Made by a program: the position numbers and the translations under genes. From contig CALNVZ010003426.1 in the NCBI GenBank assembly GCA_940671915.1, positions 25,405,973 through 25,469,972 on the forward strand: DNA of 64,000 bases, given 5' to 3'. How positions within the stretch are numbered: the first letter of the stretch is position 1; each line of letters opens with the position of its first letter. Shown piece by piece: positions 1 through 9,851 of the stretch. The notes under the pieces were generated by a model. It saw only the letters and a program-made list of their open reading frames with translations. It did not search any database and was not told where the DNA came from. Source of the stretch: Paracentrotus lividus. Taxonomy: Eukaryota > Echinodermata > Echinoidea > Camarodonta > Echinidae.

Positions 1-638
1 TGTCTTCTTGCGTACGAAGGAGGCTTGAAAAGAAATGAAAATACGGTCAGGGTGACCTCGCCCAGAAAGGCATCGCAAACAAATGTGATCTAATCATTAT
101 CAATATGAAATGCTAAATGCTATATAATGGCATATCAGCAAACATACAATTTTATTTACTTTATCATAAAACCTCGACAGAGTTAATTGTGTTCGCGAAA
201 ATAAAATTCAACTCTACTTTCGTCAGATTATATTTGTTTAAACGAGGTATTTAGATTCAAGAGCAAGCCGCTGCACCGTTTCATCTATAGTTGTAATTGG
301 TTTGCCGTAATGGAATATTACCGACGGTTTTCACTTACCCTTAATTACATGTCGTTGGTGAATACATTACAGTTAGGCTCTGAAGGTTGTACTTGCCACA
401 AAATCTCATCAAGAAATTTAGCGCCTGATTTTAGCTTGTTTTATTATAAACGTGTGAATCTATTTCATTCTAGTTTTCGTCTCGTGGTGAATATCTATTT
501 TTCCTAAATGCTCACTGGTCAAATCTACGTCAATTTCTTAATGCATAATTTGTTATTAGTTTAAATTTATTTATTCACACTACGAAAGGAGTACTTAATA
601 TCTGGACTTTGACAACTGCAAAGATTTAGACTGTAGAG
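1..638. other. Intergenic / 5' flank of first GPCR
   Basis: AT-rich sequence with no convincing coding exon. The 65-codon open frame at 310-507 has no recognisable domain or splice context. The segment presumably carries the promoter and 5' UTR of the receptor that starts at 639, but no defined core promoter motif could be assigned. Confidence 0.4.
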
Positions 639-1712
639 ATGAATACAACAGGGTCCCAGAATGCCTGGGTTTACGGAGAAGTGGCAACCATAGACATTGT
701 TGCCAGTATATTATACGTGGTGCTTGGCATTTCGGTGCTCTTTTGCAACTCCTTTGTCTTGTTGGTTCTCCATCGCAGTCGCCACCGTTTTGAAGATATC
801 ATGCGGATACTTATTGAAGTCTTAGCGGGAACGGATCTAATAGGAGGTATTACATGTTGCCTCCTTCACATCATTTACTTTATGTTTAAGACGTTCGCTT
901 TCTCCAAAGCCATATGTAAGGTCATCCCCTTGATTACGCTGTATCTTGTTCTGAAATCCTTGTATACGGTGTGTCTCATTAATATATACAGGTGCGTTAC
1001 TGTCATGTACCCTTTGGCGCATATGCGCTACCTAAACGTCAGACGAATTCGCATTTGTATTTGTTTAGTAAAAGCGGGAACCTTATGTCTCGTAATGCCT
1101 CTTCTACCAGTCAAGGGTGTGGCATTTGAGGCCCTAATAGACACTGCATGTGCTTATACTTCCCCTGATGCCATAAAGACTTGGGACCTATCGCCCAAAG
1201 TGAAGTACAATCTGGGAGTAACATCTGCCGTTATAGCTGTAGCATTCACCATACCACTTTTCATCCTGACAGCGACAAATGCCAAACTTCTGATAGTTGC
1301 TTTTAAAGTTGCACGTAACATTGCCAAGACAAATGCACAACATAGTACCCAGGTATTCAACATGTCCTCTGCTTCAGGAATCCAAACCAGTAGCCACCAG
1401 GGTAACGCCCCCACCGGTGGGAAGCCGACACTTGGGTTTAAGGGTCTTAAAACTGTTCTGTTCATCACGGGAATGTTCTATCTTTCGTGTGTACCATTCT
1501 GTACCCTCGTATTAACCGCAACGGATCTTTGGCATTCGCTTTTTGAGTCTCCCATAATATTGGCAGCTTTCACCTGTCTTTTGAGCAATGCTTGGTGGAA
1601 CGCACTCATCTTCTTGTACACATCTAAGACTTTTAAAGAAGAGGCGATCAGGCTGAGACAAAGTTTCAAAAATGCATTAAATCACAGGGTGACATGCTTC
1701 GATTTTAAATAG
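639..1712 (+). CDS. Intronless rhodopsin-like (class A) GPCR, orphan
   Basis: A 357-aa seven-transmembrane receptor encoded by one uninterrupted exon; it should sit in the plasma membrane and signal through G proteins. Class A landmarks are visible: N37 in TM1 (FCNSF), D66 in TM2 (AGTDLIGG), C93 at the top of TM3 and C171 in extracellular loop 2 (the expected disulfide), P206 in TM5, P286 in TM6 (SCVPF) and N321 in TM7. Two signature motifs are atypical: the DRY position reads IYR (residues 116-118), and NPxxY is replaced by NALIFLY (321-327). An N-glycosylation site (NTT) lies at residues 2-4. The ATG at 639 is the first in frame and leaves a normal short N-terminus. It shares GLKGLKTV before TM6 and TSKTF after TM7 with the receptor at 8718, so the two are tandem paralogues. 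Echinoids have large lineage-specific families of such intronless receptors. The ligand cannot be predicted. Confidence 0.88.
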   Translation: MNTTGSQNAWVYGEVATIDIVASILYVVLGISVLFCNSFVLLVLHRSRHRFEDIMRILIEVLAGTDLIGGITCCLLHIIYFMFKTFAFSKAICKVIPLITLYLVLKSLYTVCLINIYRCVTVMYPLAHMRYLNVRRIRICICLVKAGTLCLVMPLLPVKGVAFEALIDTACAYTSPDAIKTWDLSPKVKYNLGVTSAVIAVAFTIPLFILTATNAKLLIVAFKVARNIAKTNAQHSTQVFNMSSASGIQTSSHQGNAPTGGKPTLGFKGLKTVLFITGMFYLSCVPFCTLVLTATDLWHSLFESPIILAAFTCLLSNAWWNALIFLYTSKTFKEEAIRLRQSFKNALNHRVTCFDFK

Positions 1713-2638
1713 CGGTTGATGTTTATAATGGTATATTCCGTGTCTATTATTTTTAAATCAACTTAAACAAACTTTAAGATGACTAGAAGAAAACAGAAAT
1801 AAGTCATGATGATTTTAAGATAGATGAACATACAGTTAGGTAACTATTACAATTTCATGACACTCGTTTGATACTTTCATGTAAACCTCACCTAAATTAT
1901 TGTATTTCATTACTTAAGAGTGTAATTTTGATATAAATTGTCTGTCAAATCATTATAACCCGCCAAAGTTTGCACGTAGCAAATTGTGCGGATCAAATTA
2001 CCCTGATACAGTGTTACTGTCGTATTTTTCTTCCCCTTTTGCTTATGAAATGCTTATGAAACTCTGCACACATGTTGGTTTCTAGAATGAAGATTTTCAA
2101 GACATAAATGTTCCGGACACTGCGTTGCCATGATAACGGCATATCATTATAACAAATCTGAGGAAAACCTGCTAATCGAACAACTTTAACATTAACAAAT
2201 GTAACTTTGTATATACATGCATGTACATATCTTTGTTTAGATTATGTGATCTTTTTTCTTTGGAAAGTAAAACACCGTCTTTCAAATTAGTTCGGAATTA
2301 TTTTACTCACTCTATCTTTAAGTATGCATTAATGAAAGTTGCATCAAAGAGGAGACCTAAAGCTTCACAATTAATATGTGTAATGTGTGTCATTTATTGA
2401 TTGCAATTGTTCTTAAGTTTTGATAAAACATCAATTATTTTCGGTTTGGTTTTTTTCTTCATGATTTTGAAGTTGTGTTGCTTGAAGTATGAAGTGTGAT
2501 GGATTTCATGATATCGTCCTTTTTGCATTTTTGGTACCCTTTTCATTTTCACTTGCGCGAAGTGACTGAGTGAAGAATAAAACAGAATCATGTGCACGCC
2601 AAAAGACACGCCCACATCATCAATTAATTACTGACACA

Positions 2639-2815
2639 AAACACACACCCCCCCCCCCCACACACACACACATCCTCCTTCCACCCACATACACCCACAC
2701 CCTCAAACACACACAGCCTCACACACACTCTCAAACGGGCCGACACCCTCTCTCAAACCCACACACACACAAACACACACACATAACACACAAACACACA
2801 CACAAGCGTGAATTA
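2639..2815. repeat. (CA)n-rich microsatellite
   Basis: Imperfect CA/CACC repeat with a run of C at about 2,647. It produces a spurious His/Thr/Pro-rich open frame at 2,570-2,827. A related GT-rich tract follows at about 2,880-2,915. Confidence 0.9.
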
Positions 2816-4977
2816 ATAAAGCAGTAATCACTTATTATTACCACGATCATTGTCAAATTTTTTAAGTGGTAGTCCCTTGTGTGGAAGTGTGTGAGGGTGG
2901 GTGTGTGTGTATATGTTTTCTATGTGCAAATAAGCTATAAACTCTTTCAAAATTTGAGAATTTGTTAATCTTCACCCAGCCACTTGGCGCAAGTGAGAAT
3001 TTATAGTCTTTTATAGATTAGTAGTAAGTCACGCACGCAAAGATCTAACGAAAAAGATACCATTAAAATGCAGGAACGCATAAAATGCATAAAACCATGA
3101 TTAAATATTAATTTAAAACAAGACAAATTGGAAGAGGTAGGGTATTCTTTTTGACTCGCTCTTTATAGGCCTACACAGGGACCATATACTTTAAGATTAC
3201 ATAGATAGATAGCATACGAGTTTAAAAGCGTTATTGACAGATAAATTCAAAGAGGGAGGGGGGGGGGGTAGTTATTGGTGTTTATTGTTATGATGTTTTA
3301 TTTTATTGTTTATTCTTTTTTGCTGGCGCAATCGAACAAGCGACTCATCCTAATTTCCTTAGATTTCCCTATAAAAAATAAAGCAAAGTATTTCCCAATT
3401 GTACAATATGCAAAAACGAAAGTATGTCATGTGATGGTGATCAAAACAATCACATTACATATTTTTCCTTACACTATTTACTATTTTTAGACCTAATTTC
3501 ACATCTTTTAATATAATATTTCATTCTACACGACAAAAAATCTTTGAAAGTTCGTACACTTTCTTGTAATTAATATGATGCTACAATGTACCTTTGAAAT
3601 GCAAACAAAAGATATACAATTCTTTTTAAATATCGGTGATTGATGTTCACCTAAGCTGTTCAGTATCTTTTATATATACTACCTGTAAAGGGATTTAGTA
3701 ACTTTCAAAAACAAGAGCAATTATATCAAGATTAATAAAATTATATTGTTCCAACAGTAAAAACAAACTACTGAAAGTTTCAGATCAAATGGAAGTCATT
3801 TACTACCTTAAAACAGTGTGACAAACAATGCCAAGCATACAGCCGAACACCAGTACCCTCTGCTGATAACTCACCAGGCCGTTAGGGACGGGGGACTGTA
3901 CAACCGGAAATGGGTGTATGGAAAAGCACATGGTTTTCTAAACCATCCGGTGTTGGTTTATAAAATTTGAGTATGAAATCATTGATATCTCGAAGGTAAA
4001 GCACGCAATTAGCTTGCAATTTTGAAGAGATACCAGACTGACCTAAGTGTTTATAATTATGTTGGCAAAATAAGCTAAATCGAATAAAATGTGATTTGAA
4101 ATCATTCAATGTTACTGCATCCCTTTAACATCTCTCAGTCTGTTCATTTCGTTTCCTTCAAGATTTAATCCTCTCGTTTCTCTTTGGGTGCATTTTTTCA
4201 AATTTTGTTGTTCTACACTTAGATTTCACCCCTTGGTTCATGCCTTGTTTAATTCTTTTGCATCGATGTAATAGCAAGTGGAAGTGCATCACCTGAGTTC
4301 GTTAAATATTTACCAGTGTTTGAGATCATACCTACAACCTGATCCAAGCAAACATTACTTCAACTTGCATGTCTAATTAGAACTACCTCCTTGAAAAATG
4401 GGAAAGCGAGGGTCCCTGAGGTGTTGTGATCAACATGAAAATAGGCAGATAATATCATCGATAGAGCGTTAAGTGGTTGAAGTGCTCCACTTAATCACCA
4501 TGATCACCAGACTTTTCCGCCAGTACCATCGTCAAATTGGTTATTAATTGACGTTAATCTCTTGAAAAAAATATTGTGCCAATAATGAATAGGATTTGGT
4601 TGATTATTGTTTGTTCTTACTTTACAGGAAGTGTTATTTCCTTTTAATTTACAAATGATATGGGCTGTTTGAAGATCCTTTTTTTTTTATTGTTTTGATG
4701 TTCATTACCGCTTGAATGATCATACTTTTTGTTTAAATTGTTTCAATAAGAATTAGCATAAATACAGTTATAGTTCGAAACATGAGTTCTTTGGTGGTAC
4801 AGATCCCCCGGATTCGTTTTATTTTGTTGGTGATATATGTTAAGTAAATGGGGATGGTTGCGGCTTCATTACATGAACTGTCTTTAGGTGTCTATACAGA
4901 GTGAGTCAATAAAATGTCCCATCATTTTGAAGGTGTCTTGTGAAAAGTATGAACTTTCAATCATGGGTTTCATGATA

Positions 4978-5837
4978 GGGGAGACCGGGTATGGACGTTA
5001 CAAAATTCCCATTTTGGGCCAGAAAATTCTAATGAAAGAACTCACGCACTCCATCTTGAGTCTGTAGTTAGCCTATTATGTTGGCTAAAACCTGAGGCAT
5101 ATCAAACTTGAAAACATGTAAACACTAATTAACTACAGCTTAATTAGTGAAGCCATTTTTTTTGTAATAACCTACCCCGTATACGGGGTAGGTTGTTACA
5201 CCAAACGGGGTAAATTTGTTACAATATGTAAACATACGGGGTAAGTTGACAATGTGTAAATCTCTTATACCATACTTTTGTTTCAACTTTCCAGTTTCTT
5301 GGCATCGTTAACAGTAGATCAAGTAGAGCTTTAGAATATACAAAAGTAATAATAGAAACATAAAAATATTAACACCTGAAAATTGAGACAAAATGTAATT
5401 TTACACATGTAATGTAATTGGGGTAAGTTGTTACATCGACATGGGGTAGGTTGTTGTAACAACCTACCCCATGGTTGATTTTACACACAAAAATTAACTG
5501 TAGCACAGCCACTAGGCAGAATTACAGGGCATGGCTAGGGGGTATATTAGTGACATACATGTACTGTATTTAGAATACCAGACTATCATCATGTGCCTTC
5601 AATTGTAAAAGCTATTACAAATTTCAATTTTTGTCAAAAATTTACTTTGAACTGTAAAAAATGGTTTTTGTTTATTTACTTTTTAATAAAACAACGGAGA
5701 AACCTCACGACCGGCAGTTCATCACAGCTATGTGTAGGCTGTATATAGATGCCAGTTAGCACGAACTCTCTTGTTCCAGCTTAGCACACTGAGAACTGTA
5801 ACAACTGACCCGTGTAACTTCCATACCCGGTCTCCCC
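4978..5837. mobile_element. Non-autonomous DNA transposon with TIRs and TA target-site duplication
   Basis: The ends are near-perfect inverted repeats: ggggagaccgggtatgga at the left and its complement, tccatacccggtctcccc, at the right. TA dinucleotides flank both ends (4,976-4,977 and 5,838-5,839), as expected of a TA target-site duplication. Inside there are several inverted and direct copies of a 'aacctaccccgt' word, including a perfect 26-nt palindrome at 5,169-5,194. No transposase frame is present, so the element would depend on a transposase supplied elsewhere. The superfamily is not assignable from the ends alone. Confidence 0.7.
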
Positions 5838-6425
5838 TATGTCTTGGTTAAGTCATCCTCCTGGCATAATTTATGTTGGTACCAATTTCATTGGGATTTT
5901 GCACGCTTGACTGAATAACAGACAATCTTCTGAAGATGGTAAGATCTCACTTGTGTTCGTCGAGGCGAACATTATTTTCCCCAAATCAACTTTGTAGATT
6001 TCAGAACGGGAGAGCTACACTCTGTAACTAGGGAAACCGCTCGATTTTGCACATGAAACCTTTAAATTTAAACGCTTGCCAGTCGTTTCTATTATACCCT
6101 CTTTTCCTCGTAATATCGGTATTCTGGAGTTTTGGGTTTTGAGCTGTTGAAAGATTCGTCCTTCCAAATGCTAACGTTCTAGATTAAGTCCTACGTCTTC
6201 CAGCGAAACCTGCTCTTATCGCACTCACCCAGGACGTGGCGCCCATAAATTAGAAAACTTAACTAGTTAAAAGAATTCGCCTGGTACGTCACGCTACCAA
6301 GAAAATGTCATATGCCACACTAAGAAAGTGTTCATTATTAGGCCCAGAGTATATCCCTTTATGTCTTTCTCATTAATTTAGATTTGTAATTTTGTAGATT
6401 AAGTGGAAACAATAAATTCATTCAT

Positions 6426-6524
6426 TTGTCTCCAACGGTAGAAACACACGCAACTGCTTTGTGACACACACAACTGCTGTGTTTATCACCCAGCAGTTTC
6501 GTGTGTTTCTACCGTTGGAGACAA
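6426..6524. repeat. Short palindromic repeat (MITE-like hairpin)
   Basis: Arms of 32 nt (6,426-6,457 and 6,493-6,524) are reverse complements with one mismatch, separated by a 35-nt loop. They begin with ttgtctccaacggtagaaac. The structure would fold into a stable hairpin and resembles a very small fold-back element. Confidence 0.8.
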
Positions 6525-8707
6525 TTGTCAAATTTATTGTCTTTATAACATCCCAACGGCGTAAATCCATTTAGGCCTATACTTTTAGTAAGATAGATGT
6601 TTCAGTACAGCCAATGATATTTCTTGGGTTTTTCTTTCCTTTAAGAACTCAACTTACAGGATATGACGCATGTACTTAACATGTGATCAGTATATCAGAA
6701 ATAGGAGCTATGGTTTTGAATTAACCTATTTTTTCTCGATTAAGCTCATCCTAGACTTTAATGAAACCGATATGACAGTCAAATCGAAAGAAACTCATTA
6801 AATCTGACGAGAGCCGGTATATGAGTGATGTCAGCTCTTTATTGGACAGGCGGATGGAGTATATTTAAACTAATAGTGGAATAATGGGCTCTTGTGTACA
6901 GGTCCACAATTACCTTGTGCACCCATTTTCATTAGCTTTATTATCACTTGAAATGCAGTAGATGGGTATACCATTAATGCGACGGATATTTCATAATGAT
7001 TGAGGCCACAAGTTCAATGGTTGTGCCAGAGAATTTGATTGGTTAATCTAAATTGTGATCAAGACTGCACGCCTCATCTGAAATTAGCTTGACACTGTTC
7101 CAAGGTGTTTACTCGGAAAATGGTATTTACTCCTTTTTCCAGTTTTAACGGTTTAAACTATTTTTTTAACTGCCTTCAAAATGAAAACCAGAACATCAGC
7201 TTGAAAGTGATTCTTCAAATTTTCAAATTATTCAAAGTTTCAAATTATTCAAAATGTCTAAATTTCAAAAAAAAAAAAAAAAGGTTTCTCAATACATGCA
7301 ATACTCTCTTCTTTTTTAGTTCGAGGTTGCATTTACTTAAAATGGACATATCAAGGCTTCAGACTGAGTGCTTCATTGAATAAATTTAATCCTAACATTT
7401 CCAAAAGCCCATGATGCTGGGGATTCATTCACTATGATGACAAGGGACAACTATTGGACCAATCACTTGCTGAGATTTCATAAGATAATCCGTTATCTCC
7501 TTTGTCCACATGTACATATTTCAGATTTTTCATCTTTTCCGCAACTTCACTTTGAATTCTATTGTTTTATTTGGTGTGACGTCATTATACTTCAGATAAT
7601 CTAAGTGGAATAATTTCAGAATTAATTGTTTAATCATATTCTTCTGGCAGCGCATACTATGTTGAATTGAAAGGCCAAGCAGTCCGCATTCCCCAATTTA
7701 TACTTGATTTATTATAAATTCAATTATAAAACTGGCCCACGACAGGACAACGCCATTCATCAGCAGTGGATAGACACAGCATGAAGGGATAGTGAGGTGA
7801 AATATTGTGATAGTTTTCAATTCACAGTGCTAAATGCTGAAATAAAGTAATAACACAAAGAAAAAAGATTTGGGTTCCTGATAGAAGGTTTAGTGGGTGA
7901 CATCTTATTGCAGTTGTTATAATGTATGAAATTAGAATAGGCAGTTCTCCTGAAAAGGGTAACTAAAGAGGTGATTTTATTTTAAAGTCTGTATTCCCTC
8001 CACCCCAAAATCTACGACGAGGTCGACATTACCAGATACATTATATGCACTTACAATATCATAACCGTGGTGACGGTCAAACTTTATGAATGAGCGCAAA
8101 TCCACAACTCTAGACCGACAAAAGAGCAAAGAATCGCATTACCTCATAATAAGGATAATTATTTGTTTCGGTTTGGGAACATGACTGATAACTTTTTTGA
8201 TCAACCCGATAATGTCGCAGGGGCTGTTGACATCATTGCTGACGTCACCATTGTACGTGTATAAGTCTATCATTGGGGAGGATTCGGCTTTACCACATAG
8301 AATAAAATCACTTGCCATCACATATAGATTGAGTGCTTGTTAAACAGGCTGCTGTCGGCATGTATCTACGCTTTGTGGTATGAGATTGCCCACTTTGAGC
8401 TTTAACATTACAGTCAAGCAGCTTTACCTGAATAAAAGACCTCCGACTCATTTCGTCTATGGAATGTCTAAAATTCGCTGAGAATACCATTAATATTTTA
8501 TTTATATCTATATAATGTATAAAAGGCTTGATTAACTAATCGACGCATGTCAGTAATTGCTCAGTACCTCAAAGCAGAAGGGGAAAGGAATGTTACAAAG
8601 GTAAAGATATAAGACGGAATGGTGCGCAAATCACCCTCGTCGTCATACAAGGAGGTGATTGTTTAATCTATTCTTGGACGAAGTTATTTTCTCGGCAATA
8701 ACAATTA

Positions 8708-8725
8708 ATGTTCAACCATGTTTAA
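8708..8725 (+). promoter_or_regulatory. Minimal uORF overlapping the GPCR start codon
   Basis: An ATG at 8,708 opens a five-codon frame that ends at TAA 8,723-8,725, overlapping the main ATG at 8,718 in another frame. The two starts lie in a near-duplicated string (atgttcaac / atgtttaac). If both are in the mRNA, initiation at the first would compete with the receptor start. Confidence 0.4.
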
Positions 8726-9851
8726 CATCAGCCAGGCACTTGATCAAGCAGGGACATCAACTGTTGGTGAAGTGAGAACAAGTATTATATCTTACAGCTT
8801 TGACATTGTCCACATTGTTTTTTGTATCATCTTAACATTGTTAATATTGATATCAAACACTTTCATCGTGCATGTTCTCAGGAGGGGGAGATACTACTTC
8901 GACGAAGCAACTAGTTTCTTGTTTCAAATTTTGGCATGCACGAACATTTTAGGAGGGGCAATCGGAGGAGTTGTTCATGCCATGTACTTTGTTTTCATAA
9001 CCAATAAAGAAATCTCCGATACCATTTGTCGATTTGTGCCAACTTTCATCTCTTACTGCTCTCTGAGTTCGTTATATCTCGTCTGTCTTATCAACGGTCA
9101 GCGCTATTTTGCCGTGACGCATCCCTTCAAGTACATGCGGTTAGCGACTATTAATCGATTCAAGATAATCGTCTGCGCTACCAAAATTTTCGTGACATGC
9201 TTGACGATCACCGTGCTGCCGGTTAAAGGATTTCCGTTCACGGCGGTTTTCACATTAACTTGCAGTGAGGGATACGGAAAAGGAGTTGCAATTCCAAACA
9301 TCGAGACGAAAATAGGGATAGCTGTTTTGGTTGCGGCAATTGGTCTCCCATTGGTAACCCTATCCATTTTCAATTATAGGCTGTTGGCCATCGCGTACCG
9401 CGTTTCGCATCGTCTGCCGCCGATCCCTCGACCGAGTCTGGGCAGTAGCATAAACTGCAAAGACATCTCCAAAATCAAAGAGGCCAACGGTGAGAAGACT
9501 TTTCATCACCAGGTTGCGTTTCAACGAGGCTTAAAGGGCCTCAAAACCGTGATTGTCACCTCCATACTATTCTACATCTCCTGCATACCATTCTCTGTAT
9601 CTCTGGTCCTGACAGTCACTAGGGGTGATCAGTCATATTATCTTTATTTTGTTTCACTCGGCCTCTTGCTTTCCAACTGCTGGTGGAATTGTCCGGTTTA
9701 TTTCTTCACCAGTAAAACGTTCCGCAAGAAATTTCTACAGGTCCTTGGTATAAAGATATGCAGAAGGAATGCAGCCGAAGCAATTATTATTAGTACAAGG
9801 GAATGTAGCTATACTCATAGTGACCATCATCATGTAACTACAGCAACCTAA
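8718..9851 (+). CDS. Intronless rhodopsin-like (class A) GPCR, paralogue of the 639-1712 receptor
   Basis: A 377-aa single-exon seven-transmembrane receptor. Landmarks are N47 in TM1, C104 and C182 for the extracellular disulfide, R129 in the GQRYFAV segment that stands for DRY, P211 in TM5, P291 in TM6 (SCIPF) and an NPxxY-like NCPVY at 324-328. The TM2 position that is normally Asp (2.50) is Asn: N76 in CTNILGG. That residue forms the sodium pocket in most class A receptors, so signalling bias or constitutive behaviour may differ from the neighbour, which keeps Asp. An N-glycosylation site (NIS) sits at residues 3-5. The C-tail ends in a His/Ser/Thr-rich stretch. The shared GLKGLKTV and TSKTF blocks and the same orientation point to tandem duplication with the receptor 7 kb upstream. 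The ligand is unknown. Confidence 0.88.
   Translation: MFNISQALDQAGTSTVGEVRTSIISYSFDIVHIVFCIILTLLILISNTFIVHVLRRGRYYFDEATSFLFQILACTNILGGAIGGVVHAMYFVFITNKEISDTICRFVPTFISYCSLSSLYLVCLINGQRYFAVTHPFKYMRLATINRFKIIVCATKIFVTCLTITVLPVKGFPFTAVFTLTCSEGYGKGVAIPNIETKIGIAVLVAAIGLPLVTLSIFNYRLLAIAYRVSHRLPPIPRPSLGSSINCKDISKIKEANGEKTFHHQVAFQRGLKGLKTVIVTSILFYISCIPFSVSLVLTVTRGDQSYYLYFVSLGLLLSNCWWNCPVYFFTSKTFRKKFLQVLGIKICRRNAAEAIIISTRECSYTHSDHHHVTTAT

Larger units (their letters stand above)
1713..8717. other. Intergenic region between the two GPCRs
   Basis: Seven kilobases of AT-rich DNA without a convincing exon. It holds a CA microsatellite (about 2,639-2,815), a G-run near 3,255, a terminal-inverted-repeat element (4,978-5,837), a palindromic repeat (6,426-6,524) and a poly-A run near 7,267. 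Open frames here are short, lack domains and follow low-complexity sequence. Confidence 0.6.

Noticed and set aside
1154..1468. Minus-strand 104-codon frame inside the first GPCR
   Set aside because: Antisense shadow of the receptor coding sequence.
2570..2827. His/Thr/Pro-rich protein
   Set aside because: Translation of a CA microsatellite.
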